A stretch of DNA of 64,000 nt from assembly GCF_910592395.1 (NCBI RefSeq), contig NC_088312.1, positions 744,001-808,000 on the forward strand, in the 5' to 3' direction. The notes beneath the pieces are model-generated. The model saw only the letters and a program-made list of their open reading frames with translations, was not told the DNA's origin and did not search any database. Source of the stretch: Lineus longissimus. Taxonomy: Eukaryota; Nemertea; Pilidiophora; Heteronemertea; Lineidae. The position numbers and the translations under genes were made by a program. This document shows positions 1 to 13,141 of the stretch, one piece after another (within the stretch, counting starts at the first letter, position 1; the number at the start of each line of letters is the position of its first letter).

Positions 1-680
1 TCATCAACGACGATATGTGCCGGTGCCGGTCGTGCGAGGTCGTTTCAATGAAAAAGACGCACGCCACTGCCGTACCCGTACCTGAGAAAACTTGCCGTTT
101 TAGGCAGATTTGCGATGATTGAAACAACACATCTACCTCATAGTTCATGTGTTCTCATATGACAAACCCAGTGGACACATAGCCTGAACTAACATGCTGC
201 GATCGGGAAAACCCTTACACGCACCAATTAGCGCTTGAGCGTGTGACTGACTATTGTAATCGCTTGGCGTTAGAAGTAGGAACTAGACATTATTGGACCA
301 ACAGTAATGTATCATGTGTTGTACTTAACATTTAAAGGGGGACTATGGGCAGGAGCAGAGGGCTCATTTGGCCATCCAGGTCACCCCTTTCACTGGACTG
401 CCTATAGTCCCCCTTTAACGAAAAGTCCCAGGGAGCGAAACGACTTCGATTTGGAGCTAAACCAATGGGGCGAAAAGCCCAGGGAGCGAAACGACCGGAT
501 AGCATTTGCAAGACTTCTCGGCAATGTCGGCATGAGTTTTTGAACATGTTGAAGGCATTCATGGCATTTGTTGAAAGCTTCACAAACACCGAAGACGTTC
601 TTCTTATGTGATGCCGACAGTAGCATAGATGCTAACAGTTGCTTTTGTTTGCATTTTCTTGTGAAAACTTTGTAGAATAG
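1..680. other. Upstream flank and probable 5' UTR of RNF17
   Basis: No protein gene is visible here. The stretch holds a small foldback element (332-418) and an 18-bp direct repeat, CCCAGGGAGCGAAACGAC, at 427-444 and 479-496. A TAG at 678-680 lies in frame directly before the RNF17 ATG, so the coding region cannot extend upstream in the same exon. The promoter was not located. Confidence 0.5.
332..418. repeat. Foldback MITE, family A, copy 1
   Basis: The left end TTAAAGGGGGACTATGGGCA is matched by an inverted copy ending at 418, with one mismatch over about 21 bp, around a 45-bp centre. The same terminal motif (TTAAAGRGAGACTATAGGC) recurs at 5507-5726, 44521-44582 and 44820-44927, so this is a dispersed family. 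It has no coding capacity. Confidence 0.75.
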
Positions 681-3600
681 ATGAATATGAACAAGGCACT
701 TCACTGTCGTAGCTGCAACCAAATTTTTAGTGGAAAAGGTGTGTGCTTCCGGTCACCCCTCTCGCTCCTGTCATTCATCTTTGTCTTTGAAAGTTTTAGT
801 CTTTTTACTGATGTCCAACTGACTGAATTTACTGATGTTCTGACTTCAAATCGTAGTAACCAGTTACTCTCTCTTTCAGATGTGAACCAGCAACATGGGT
901 TGAAGACCCCACTGTTGTTAAAATGTGCTCACACCATCTGTGAGAGCTGCGCAAGGAAGATAGTCAAGATCCAAAAAACTCTTGTCACTTGTCCGACATG
1001 TCAGGTAAATCAAAAGATCTGCTGATTGCAGCTATGGTTGGTATAAACAATGAGTGAACAGAGAGGTTCTGGCTGTGACGAAGAAGGCGTCTAGCATGCC
1101 CTTAGACGTAAAGATAACGAAATACTGCACTGACAGGTAATCTTCCTGCTCAGCGTAATAGTTGAAAACTAGCAGCTTGTGCCTATATACTCCTCGCTCT
1201 GTTTTGCTCTCTGCAGGAGGCGACACCAGTGAAGAATGGAGATGTCAAGACTTTACCACCAGACGTCTATATCATGGGATTATCCATGATAAAAAAGACC
1301 TCCATGGATCAAGCGTAAGATATTTATAGGCCTACGTCAAAACTGAAATTTCACATTTTGTTTAACTTTGAGATGATTCTTCCACCATCTCTCATAATTT
1401 TGTCAGCAGCAGTTGTACTTTGTATTTTTTGAAACAATGTGAAGAACTGCTACCTTCAACTTGATGATGTAAGGAAGGTGGTTTAAATTTCAAATCTTAA
1501 ATGTTTTTTAGGACTATGCTCAAGCTAAAAGCAGCTGGTGTGGTTGTGGCACCCAAGAAGACACCCTCGTCATCTTCTGGGGGTGCTTCTGGTGGCAGAG
1601 GTGATGGAATAGTTCGAGGTGAGCTGACTGCTGTTCATCTCTCGCATTCAGAACCATTATCATGGTCATCAGAATTCAGTTTTGAGGTGGGTGATATGTC
1701 AAACATCCTCCTGATAGTTTGTTTCTCACTCTTATAAGAGTTCCGTCTTCATTTAAAGCAGTATCGACCACCAACTTCAGATCTGGATGGACAGTCCAGT
1801 TGACCAGTACAAAAATTGACCTAGTATTGGGTAACATTTTGACTAAGTACTCGTATGTTTGTTTTAGAGTTGTGTGGAGAATGCTGCTCCAATGAAGCCA
1901 CAGTTGCCTGTCTCAAGTGTGAGTGTAATATGTGTGGACAGTGCTTCGACAAGATTCACCAGGCAAAGATTCTAAGGTCTCACCGGGCTATAGCTTTTAA
2001 TCAGAGGTAAGTTTTTGGCTGCATTCTTTCAATTTTGAATCCACCTTGGTTCAGTTACCATCGACTTCTGTCACCACCGAGACGCAGTGTCGGGGGCCCA
2101 ATCCTTGAGTGTTAGCATTATAAACTGCAAGGCTTTCCTGGTTAGGTAACGAAATGGCCTAAGATCAAGTGACCATGGCAGATTGAGGTGGTCTCCAATG
2201 ATATAAGAGATACCTCGACCTTTGTAAGTTTGGTTCCTCATATTTTTATCATTGCTACTTTTCAGTGAGAGTTGTTCAGGTGGAACCACATGCTCTGTCC
2301 ATGACAACAGGGAATATGAGTATTACTGTGAGGATGATAAAGTGTCCGTCTGCTCGCGATGTGTGATCGCTGGAAAACACAAGGACCATCAGATATCTCC
2401 GCTGGAAGAGAAGGTAAGGTTCTGGCAAACAGTGTGCTCTGTCCATGACAACAGAGCATACAAGGAGTCCATCAGAAGCTACTCGTGTTTTTAACTTAGT
2501 GAGTTAGCCCTCTAACCCAATATACTGCATGTACTACATGAAGAATATCTTTATTTAGAATAAAGGAGTCCTTGCTGAGCTTGATCCAGCCATTCAAGTT
2601 GCCACCAATGTCGTCAAGAAGATGAAAGCTTCAGTCAAGGTAGGGCACATTTTCTCCATAACTTTTTAATTCGTTCATGTTGTGTGCCTAAGCCAATATC
2701 CCAGAAGTTTGAGTGAGTTTCCTGTCTGAATTTCACCTCAAAAACACAATTAATCTGGCAACCGGTCTAAACCTCTAATCGATCAGAGGCATGTGCTCAC
2801 AGACAATTCTCAATTTGGAAATGCATCTTTTCAATTAAATGTCCTGATTTGATATAAGTGTTCGATGTTACAGACAATTGATGCCAAGTTCCCTGACATC
2901 AAAGCTGATTTGGAGAAGAAGATGGCCAGTGTGAACCTCCACTTCCATGCCATGCATTCACAGCTACAGCAGAGGTGAGGACCCAGATTTGATTAGGATG
3001 AAAGTTATCCTAGTTTTCTAGAATCTTTTTGGGGGAGGAGGACTTCTTTATCATGGCTTCCTGATGTAACAGTTAGTTTTGTTGAGGGAACAGTTAAGTT
3101 CGTTATTGATTGATTGATAAAGGCAATCAACCCACTATCACAATTGCTACAAAATCTTTTACCAGTGCCATGAATCAGCATTTACGAGTGATGTTGATAC
3201 CTAAAGTAAAAACCATATCATTGTTTGACCAGAATTGAATTGTATCGAGCTTCTCTCTTTTCTTCAGAGAAATTAATCTGATCAACGAGCTTCAAGTGAC
3301 CTACAGTAAGGTGACTGAACCCCTGCATGAGATGAAGGCATTCCTTGAGGAACAGCAACAGAGGTTTGATGGACTGATCAAAGGTAAAGTCGGTAATCTT
3401 CTCATGTATCTTCAGTGCTATTCATAGTCCAGAGTCAAGTGTTTCCTGTAAGATTATCGTAATTTAGGTCAGAGACCAAGAATGAAGTTGAGTGGTTTTA
3501 GACATGACATTCAATGAGCCAGAATTACAAACTTATTATATGAACTAGAACTACAATGTCGTCTTGACCCGTTTGGATAACAAATGAACAGTTATGATGC

Positions 3601-6600
3601 TTCTTTCTTGTTCAAAGATGCGCGAAGACTTCACAACAGCCAACAAGCAGCTATGAACGGTCGTGGCATTTTGGATCAACTCCAAGAAGCTCAGCAGACG
3701 GACTGTATCATCAAGACTCCCGACACGAAGGAACTCGATATTTGGTATGCTCTCGGGTGAAAGTCTGGCTCGGAATATTAATGCACCTTTTTTTTGGCTG
3801 AGGCTCCCCTGTGCCTTCATCTGCAATCCTCAGTCTGCACAACAAGTCACTATCTGCCCATTGAACTATACACCTCCTATATCTATAAAGACAGGGAATA
3901 CATGTAGTACATTACAGTGTCTGAAGTGAAGATTTTTCCCATGCATCAAAGGCTGAGTTCACTCTGATATGTTCTGTGACATCCTCTCCTTTCAGGTGCA
4001 AATTCTCTGAACAGCTAAGAGGTGAAATAACATCTCATGGAGAAATAGTTTGTGAGGAAAAGCCGATTGGGTAAGTGCTGGATTAGTTTTCCATCAGTTC
4101 ACGCCAAGTTAGTTATAGGATCTGATAACTGGCTTCGTGCTCTGGGTGGTGACGCAGAGAGCACTGCAGTTGTAAGAGACATGTTGAGAGAGATGGCTCT
4201 AGACCGTTATGCCTGTGAGTATTCCATGGCTACTGTTCCATTTCAGATACATCATTGAAGCCCTGGATGAAGTCGATGACCTTGAAACTCCCAGTGAGTC
4301 CAGTGATCAAGAAAGCTTGCCTGGCCAGCTCAAACTACTGAAGGCCCTCAGTATGAGTTCATGTACATCAGGCCCCAGTAGTACGACTTCTGATGATGTC
4401 ATTATTGAAGGTAAGATTATGAACGTCTGGCCAGAGTAATGGATCATATTCAAGATTAAGTGTGATCTCCTTCCCCTTGATCATGTTTCATACCCTTCCC
4501 TTCCTTTTCAGATTCAATCAGTGTTAGCCTCTCCGGGCCCAAGTCTGGTGCCAACTCCATGATGGGCAGTTCAGACAACATGTCCTCAAAGTCGTTGGAT
4601 CCAGAATCTGAACCTGAGACAAGGAAGCCAATGATGGGAAAACAGCTTCTGGAGAGTTGTGAGTTTGAAATGCTGGCCTTAATGGCAGACTCAAACATGT
4701 ACCACATTTCATGCGTTTATCTCCTACACCAATAGGTAGTTGAAAGTAGAGCATATGCTAGGGCAGACCCGGGAGTCAAAGTGAAATATGACTTTTCAAC
4801 GTTGTAGCCGAAGAATCGTTACCAATTCTTTTCACAACTCATTCGATGTGCTATTTTCCAGATCATTCTGAGGTGGTGGTCGTCACACACATCCGTCATC
4901 CCTGTCACTTCACCGTCCAAGTTCATTCAAACGATAAGAAGCTGAAGGCATTGTCTCACAACATCAACCGCTGGTGCTCCTCCGTTGAGCCGAATAAATA
5001 TATTCCCATCGATGTTGAACCTGGTGAGTATGTGTTTCTTGATGATGTTGCATTGGGCTGTATTCTTCTCTTGATATCCAGAGGAGGGATCTACTGCTCA
5101 TCTGTTCGACAGAACCCCTCCGTTTTGTTGCTGTTTTTGCCTGATTTGTTTTCACCTTGACTCGTCATAAACTTTCCTATCTTTGACTTTAATGACTGTT
5201 GGTGTTTTCTAGATGATTTGCTCCTCGCTCAGTTTACCAAGGATGACAAGTGGTACCGAGCGCGTGTGAAGAAATGTGATATCGACACGTCAGGAGACAT
5301 CCCAGTGACTCAGGTCGAGGTGCTATATGTTGACTTCGGCAACATGGAGACCATCCCAAAAACAAGGTATGTGTCTTGGATTATTTCTGCCTAGAATCTG
5401 TTTTGCGCTCTCAAAACTTGAACATTGCTCTTTCATCAGGCAAACCACTTTATTGCTGCTGTCCCAACATTGGAAACTTTAAAGAGGCCATGACATCACA
5501 GCGCTGTTAAAGGGACTATAGGCATGAACAAGGTGGTAAGATTGGTAGTCGCCAATTAGCCAGTATGCACAGTATGGGAACTGGATCTTGTTCGGCTTGG
5601 TGATAAACATGTTCCTCGTACCGGCATGAAGACTGCAGATGTACTGTGAGATGGTAGTGACACCTAGCAACAACTTTATTTAATTTAATCTGGCCCACCT
5701 TGCCCCTGGCTGTAGTCTCCCTTTAAACCTTTCTTCCAGGTTGCGCAAGATGCAGAAGAAGTTCCTAAAAGAGCCTGAGTTTGGCATTCTGTGCACACTC
5801 GTAGACATTGTACCTCCTAATATGGTTAGTACAGTCCCTCAAATATGATACAATAACCACACAGACAATAAGGAAACCATACATTGGGTCCTTCTGCTCA
5901 TTGGTATCAAACCAACAAGTCACTGTGGTAGTCTTCAGTCAGGCTACTGCCAAGACCTAAATGGTTGTTTGAAATGAATACTTCATCTAACTGGTTTTGG
6001 ATTTGAACAAGTATGTCATGCGACTGATCAGACACTGGTATTGTAAACATAACTCTCTTCTTGATGGTGTTTTCAGAGCAGCCAGTGGTCAGAGGAATCC
6101 ATCACTACTTTCGCCAGGATGACTGGTGACACCAACATGCTCATGACAGTAAGTAGGAGTTGTAACATTCTGAATATAATGCAGTGATTCCCACCAGTAT
6201 TCATGGTTTGCAGTGTTGAAAACACAGCTTCTGAATATCTTGGCTGTAGAGGAGAGCCCTCATCAGTCCACTGAATATCAGTCATTATTGTCATTAAGTG
6301 GCCTTTTGGTTGTCTTTCTGGGCCGCCAATTCTTCAGATTGCGGTAGTATCTTTTGGATCTCCATTCTGCCTGGCGTTGAGCTTCCCTCTAATGATTCTA
6401 ATCCTTCCAGGTTCACAACCATTCCCATGGTTTCCTTTATGTCGACTTGTGTAAGCCGCCGTATGAAGAGGTTGCAGACGACCGACCTATATCTGTGAGG
6501 GATGCCCTTGTGTTCCTGGAACTGGCCGTCTTCTTCAGCCCTCAATCAGTGGTTGTGCCACATAGTAAGTGTCGGTACTTATCAAACTCTGTTTGAACAA

Positions 6601-9600
6601 AGTCTCTTATTTACTCTTATATTTTGTTTTGGCAATACTCCTCATGATGAGGCGACTTGGAAGAGCTCTTCTCTGAATTGCCCATCGTGGGGTTTGCACA
6701 AGGTTTGGGCCAAGAGAGGCAAATCTATTGCATTGAATGTTTGATGTTTTTATTTGTCTGATTATTTCACTCGTATTTTCAGCCAGAATATATCCAGCTG
6801 AGCGCCAATTTCTATCCCCTGAGCTGCCAAGGGTTGGTGACGACATCCCATCCTATGTATGCCATGTAAATGACCCATGTGACTTCTTCATCCAATCGGT
6901 GAGTACATGTAGCGTAGACAAAACAATAGTTTGTTATGGAGCTCATGACTTTACCCTGCTTCTATGTGATGTCAATTTGGAGTCAGTAGCTGGCACATTT
7001 TACAGCTGTTTCATGTCATTGTTGCAATTAAGACATAATGCATTCGTTGCACAGATGGTAAAGGTTTCATTCAAACCAACTTCTCTCGGGTAGTCCTCAT
7101 ATGGTTCCTTGTCCATTTTTAGCTTGGAGGGGATGATGTGTCCTATCTAGTGACCATGATGAATGAGCTCCAGAAAGTCTACAACATGGACAAAGGTGAA
7201 CTGTGGACCATATTCTGTCCGAGGATAGGTAAGGCTGCATTCTCCTTACGATAAAGAGGTGTGGGGTACTCTTATTTAGTTGAAGTTCCTCATCTTTTGA
7301 TGACTATTTGCACGGCAGGAAGAGAACACTTCTAGGATTAAGTTCTTACTTTTGTATATAGTAAGTCTGACATTTCTCTTCAGGTATGATTTGCATAGCG
7401 AAGCACTCGACCGATGGATTATGGAATCGAGCCAGAGTGATTGGAATCCCCGGCGGCAAGATGGTGACTGTCCAATACGTCGACTACGGCAACATAGAAT
7501 GCATCAACATCTGGAAGCTCAAGAAGATCCTTGATCCATTCCTTCTGCTGCCAGCCCAAGCCATTCACTGCAAGTTGACTGATATTAGGCCACATGACAA
7601 CGAATGGGAACCAGAGGTAGAATCACATTTTCATATTCTTTAGGCTCAGCTTTGATAAGGAGTTGCCCAAAGTAGTCTGCTTTGCTTAGGTTGTGCTATT
7701 ACTAGGCCAGTCACTGCAAGTTGGCTGATATTAGGCCACATGACAACGAATGGGAACCAGAGGTAGAATCACTTTTCATATTCTTTAGGCTCAGCTTTGA
7801 TAAGGAGTTGCCCAAAGTAGTCTGCTTCGCTTAGGGTGTGCTATTACTAGGCCAGTCACTGCAAGTTGGCTGTTTGGTTCGATGACAGCAAATTGTAATC
7901 ACATATTTGTTATTTGCAGGTTGTGCAGAGTTTTATCCACATGACACACAATGTCGTGATTCACATGAAAGTGACACGGATATCCAAGGACTGCCTCAAT
8001 GTGATCGCATTCGATTCAACGGAAGGTACAGAGATCTGCATTAATGCGGAGCTTGTGCGGGCAAACTTGGCAATATCAATTGGGCCCTGGTGAGTAGGTG
8101 ATATTGAATAACCTTTCTTACTATTGTGCTAAACCATACTCACTTGGTTATCGTCTGACAGAGGTTAAGCTAAAGTCTGCTAGGTTATCTCTCAAGCTTA
8201 ATGACCAGGCCAGAGTATATCCCCTCTTCTGTAACATTAGGCAGCCAGGAGCACAGCTCCTCATGGATGGAGTGTTAATCTTCATATTCCGGTACATTCT
8301 CAATTTTCAGTTCCAAGCCTCAGAAGGTGAACCCTGTCATAGCCATGCAACAAAAGATCACACCCTCCAAAGCAGAGAAGCTGGATACGCCACCTGCATC
8401 CGAGTCTGGTCATGCAAGACCAGTCAGTAAATCAGTGAGTTCATCTCATTATCTCCAGCCACTCGGCATGGTTATTGAAATACCTTGACACTGACACTTC
8501 CAAGACTGTGATTGATGTCCTGACTGGAGGTTTTGAACCCTCAGCCCAACCTGTGGCGAAACTCTCCAACCTGAGGGCTGTTTTGTTGCTCTTACCAAAC
8601 GCTAAGGTGATGTTGTCCTACTGAACCTTACTTTCCCATTTCCAGGCTTCTCTCACGAGTGTCATTGCTTCAGACAGTGAGACTGATCTTGCCTTCTTCC
8701 CCGTCATCATCAGCAATGTGATCTCACCATTCGAGATATATCTCCAGACCACCACCGCGATGGAAGATGGACTTGCAAAGTGAGTATACAATTGCTACTA
8801 GGCACATATACCCTGCTTGCCACACTGCTGGCTACCACACAATGGGGCCAGGGTTCAAATCCTAGATGCCAGGTGCATATCTCAGGATGAACTGGGGATG
8901 AGAATTTGCTTCAAAGAGTGATAACCATTTTGAATGCCGTTTTCACCTTTCAGGTTGATGAAGGAGTTGAATGAGATGTACAAGGATTCCGAGGCGAACA
9001 TCGTCAAGTGGGAGAAGGGTGATTATTGTGCTGTGATCTACTCTGAGGACAACAAGTGGTACAGAGGTCGCATCCTCAAGGTCGATGATGAAATGACTGA
9101 TGTGAGTAGAAAAGGATGACGAGAATATAAGCTGTAAGATTGTATCACTTAAAAGGTGACTTTAAGCAGGAGCTAGAAATCAGCCTTAAAAGAAAACTGC
9201 CAAACTAAATGCATGTTTTGTTCAATTTGCAGGTTCACATTCTCGACTTTGGCTACAAGGAACGAACATCAATAAATAACCTGCGAGTGATGGAGGAAAG
9301 TCTCCTCGAGCAGCCATGTTTTTCGCTCAAGTGTTTTGTTGATGACATCCAGCCGGCCGGAGATCCGCACAAGTGGTCTGCAACTGCTGTCGAATACCTG
9401 AGAGAAGTCCTCCCGAGGGGAAAATTGTGCCAAGTAGCTAAAAATGTAAGTGTCATTCTTTTTCATCAATAGAACTTCATGTGGCATTCAAATAGGCCAG
9501 ATTAGTGAATGTTTTGATTTCAATGGTGCAGCAAAACAAGAGCCCCAACATAAACAGCCAAATAGTGCGAATGGTCATCACTCATCATCAAGCCAATATG

Positions 9601-12600
9601 GATCTAGTTTTATCTTGGATTGTATTTTCAGGGTGATATCGTTGATGGCTCACTGCCCGTGACGTTGCTGAATGAAATGGAGACTGAAGCAGATGCCTTG
9701 AATGCGGCATCCATAATGAACGTCTCCATCAGCAAGATCTTAAAGGAGCGAGGGGTTGCCTTGCCCATCAGAAGGTACCACCATGGGATAGGGGCCAGGG
9801 TTTTCACAAATATTGTATGAATCGACGGCACATTGAATAAATTTTAAAACATTTGATAGTGGTGAGAAATCAATATGACTGTTGTACTTGGAAAGAGTGA
9901 CACACCAAGATGATTAGTCTGAGAATTCGCTCCACTAGACCATTGGTATGTTCAACCATTATTTGAGGTATGATGTGTACCAGTTATAAGTTCAGCCATC
10001 TCCACTCACTCCTTTTGTACATTTGTTCAGAAAACCCAAGACCAAGAATCCTAGTCCAGCTGTTCCCATGTCACCACCCAAGGCCAAGCCAAAGCGACGA
10101 ATGGAGGAGAACCTGCGAGTGAGCTACCTGGCTCCCTTGCCCCCGAGTACTCCCGTCCTGCCCGTCGTTCCCACCTATGTGAATTACGATTGTGTGATCT
10201 TTGTGCAGAGGACTGATGATGGTGAGTATGTTATACCGGTGCGAGAACCCATCCAGTGCCTTTAATGGTGCTTTTCAAGACAATTGCACGCAAATTATAT
10301 TAATCAAAACCTGCAGAAGAGAATCCTTGTTAATGAGTTCAATGTTTGTTTTCAGTGGAGGACACCTTGACGGACCTGATGGACCAGTTACAGGAAGAAT
10401 TTGCCGACACACTACCAGAGGATGATGTCCTCTGGGAGACAGGGATGTCTGTGACGGCACGATTCAGCGATGATATGATGTGGTATCGCGCTGAAATAGT
10501 TGAAATAGATGCCAGAGGAATCAAGGTATGGAAGTGTGTTATGAGAAATGGTTTGGTCTGAGCCAATATGGCTTGGTTTTGTTCAGCCAGTTTGGAGAAG
10601 TTATTCTTGTTTCGGACCTTTAGTTATGTTCACCGAATGTACATAAGATTAAGCACAAGTACTTGAAGGCACATCCTGTTATATTATTGTTTAATTAGTG
10701 TTTACCTTCGTTACCACAGGTCATATACAGCGACTTTGGTAACTCTGAGTACGTTCCACCGGAGAGGCTACGAACCAAACTCATGTTCACCGACATCCCA
10801 TTGCAGTGTTATGAATGTGAACTCAAGGGCATTGTGACAGTAGGTGTTTTGGTTGCTGAGAGTTGATGTTATGCCTGACAGGCCACAGCTAGAGGGCGAC
10901 AGATGAACATGACCAGATCAAGCTGGTGGATGATGAGCACACATGCGGTGATGAGTTGCTCCAAAGTGTTCTAACAGTCTAGATTTTGCTTAATGTGGTG
11001 AGAAATTCAATCAAATTGAACCTATGTTGACTTGAGTTAATCACCTTTCTTTATGGTTCCAGGCATCTGGTGATAACGTGTGGCCTGTTTCTCACCTGAA
11101 CTACCTTCACAACATGATAGTCAGCAAGCAGTGCATTGTGACCATCAAGGTAAATAACACTGAATGCTCACCTGTAACCTGACTAGTAACCATTGACCTA
11201 CGTTGTAAGGCAAGTGGCATGGTATCTGAGGACACTGCACTCCAGTGTTTACGAGTGATGTTTGAAGAGTGTCTCATCTTCTGACCATTTTCCTCTTCCC
11301 TCATTTAGGAACAACCAGTTTATGGCTCACGATTACAAATCTCGCTAACCATCGATGACGTCGACTTGGGAACTCATCTATGCAACTTTGGATATGCCCT
11401 AAACTTGGAACCGGAGCCGTTGGTGATAATCGAGGATACCTCCGAATCGACCCTGGTGGAGGACGAGTTAAGCGTCATCCCTGACCCGTGTCCATCCCGT
11501 GGTCCCAAATCAGCCTCCTGGTCTGATATCGTTGAACAAGAACAGGCTGCTACTAAGGTAAGTGCTGGTCATGAAAACAAGATTTGAAAAACATTGGATA
11601 TTGAATTATTGTGACAGAGTCGTGACATTAATATTGCCTGAGTTTTAGCATGATCTTGACGCTCCCCCCTGGATATAAATCAATGCGGCCTGTTAGGATG
11701 CCAATACTCTCTTGTCGTTGTCCATTAACCATTTGACTGTCATTCCACTCCAGGGCAACATAAGTCCATACAAGCAGCTAGAACTACCAGCAAGGGGTGA
11801 ATACTTCAGTCTGACTGTCACCAACCTCGTCAGTCCCAGTGAGATCTACGGTCAGTTTACACGGCAAGAGACCGATGAGAACCCCAGGGCTGTGGAAATC
11901 AATCGACAGCTAGAGACGCTGGTCGTGATGGTCTATGAGATCAACCAGATGGCCCATGCGTTCCATCTCCTCAAAGATCCCGCACGTGGTAAGCAGGAGA
12001 TTTTGGTTTGAAACTAGTCTTGGACAATCACCAGCGGCCAAGGGAGGAACTTGAGTAGCTCCCTCCGACCACTTTCTCCTTGGCTCAGTAACCAGGCCAT
12101 CACTTGGGGGCCTAAACATATTTGAACGCATCAAATGCCCACGGAATGAACTATTACTCAGCTTATTTGCTTGCACAGACATTGCCTTATTCTTTTTTGA
12201 AGCATCAAGTTTTCAATGATAATGTCAATATTTTGTTAATACCTTTGGGCATTCCAAACCTTCTAAACTATTTATTTCATGAAAGTTGTAGTTATGAATG
12301 ATATCCCCGTTCATCCTTGCAGGAATGGCGTGCTGCTGTCAGTATACATACGACCAGCAGTGGTACAGAGCGGAGATCCGCGATATTTGTGGTGATGGGT
12401 GCACCGTACATTATGTTGACTATGGTAATGGTGAATCACAGCCGCTCTCAAGGTAAAGACTGGTTATGTTATCAAGGATTTTCAAGTCGGAACATGTTTT
12501 GATGAAAAACCCAGACCTACACTCAACAAGAGGTTTCATTACATGTGTATGCTGTCAGACAAAAAAGATTTTTTTGGGAAAAACCAACATTTACAGCAGC

Positions 12601-13141
12601 TGTGTTTGCAGTTCCTCAGTCTGATTGAGATGTGTTTCCTTTCAGCCTGAGATCTCTACCTGAGAAGTTCATGGAGCTACCGGCAATGGCCTTTAACTGT
12701 GTGTTAGACGGGGTGGAGTTGCCCGTCGGTGAGATAGAATGGTCAGTGGAGGCTATGCAGAGAATGTCCGAGTGTCTTAGCACTGTTCCAGCAGCTGTGG
12801 CATGTTTGAAGGTGGGTTCAGGCATGATTTTACATTTGAACTTGGCAGAGGGTGCAGAGATGAGCCTTCCTGGAGTCTTCACACCCTTCATTGAAGAACA
12901 ACACATACTATGAAATCCAGGCAGCAGGCAGAAGCTATTTCCCATTTGATTGATTGCCAGCCTTCAGGTCTATCAATGAATCTTTATCCCATTTGATATA
13001 TCTAACCATTTTTTTCTTCGTCTTCAGAGTGATTGGCCCTTAGCCATTGTTGATCTCTACGCAGATATTCCCATCCGCGGTGAACCAGCACCTCTGATCT
13101 ATCAAGATCTCATCCAGCGAGGCATCATACGTATGGTGTAA
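681..13141 (+). CDS. RNF17: RNF17/Qin-like RING, B-box and multi-Tudor protein
   Basis: RNF17 (mouse TDRD4, Drosophila Qin/Kumo) acts in germ-cell granules, where its Tudor domains bind methyl-arginine Piwi proteins and shape the piRNA ping-pong cycle. Thirty-six exons join without a phase conflict to 1653 codons; human RNF17 is about 1620. Visible domains: C3HC4 RING at residues 9-60 (CRSC, CAHTICESC, CPTC); two B-box zinc fingers at about 131-175 and 180-222; a helical, probably coiled-coil region at 226-390; five Tudor domains near 496-601, 779-856, 999-1119, 1231-1327 and 1518-1561, with cores such as YVDFGN, YVDYGN, YSDFGN and YVDYGN. Tudor 3 reads LDFGYK, losing the usual Asn. The start is the first ATG after an in-frame stop; MNMN offers a second Met. 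The ping-pong role is inferred from the family. Confidence 0.95.
5507..5726. repeat. MITE, family A, copy 2, in RNF17 intron 15
   Basis: The left end TTAAAGGGACTATAGGCATG and the inverted right end (CTGTAGTCTCCCTTTAA) enclose 220 bp. The inner inverted match continues as AACAAGGTGG / CCACCTTGCCC. It lies wholly within the intron and ends 13 bp before the acceptor of exon 16. Confidence 0.75.
7566..7872 (+). repeat. 145-bp tandem duplication across an exon-intron junction of RNF17
   Basis: Unit 1 (7566-7711) contains the last 51 nt of coding exon 21, its donor and 95 nt of intron. Unit 2 (7712-7856) repeats this with few differences, and a third partial copy covers 7857-7872. The duplicated exon piece stays open and in frame; see the micro-exon finding. 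Confidence 0.9.

Larger units (their letters stand above)
681..13141 (+). other. RNF17: RNF17 exon map (36 coding exons)
   Basis: Exons read from GT-AG boundaries and frame: 681-738, 880-1004, 1217-1314, 1512-1618, 1868-2006, 2266-2413, 2559-2639, 2874-2974, 3268-3383, 3618-3744, 3996-4070, 4247-4410, 4512-4658, 4862-5023, 5213-5366, 5740-5824, 6077-6148, 6411-6564, 6783-6898, 7123-7228, 7384-7616, 7920-8089, 8311-8434, 8646-8779, 8954-9101, 9233-9445, 9632-9774, 10031-10221, 10356-10525, 10720-10839, 11063-11149, 11309-11557, 11754-11988, 12323-12452, 12646-12811, 13028-13141. Total 4962 nt including the TAA stop. RING spans exons 1-2, the B-boxes exons 5-6, and each Tudor core one or two exons. 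The weakest acceptor is before exon 10 (TTCAAAG). Confidence 0.9.

Noticed and set aside
4109-4213. Exon-like frame RALGGDAESTAVVRDMLREM in RNF17 intron 11, ending at GTGAGT.
   Set aside because: No acceptor gives the phase 2 needed after exon 11, while direct joining 4070 to 4247 is in phase.
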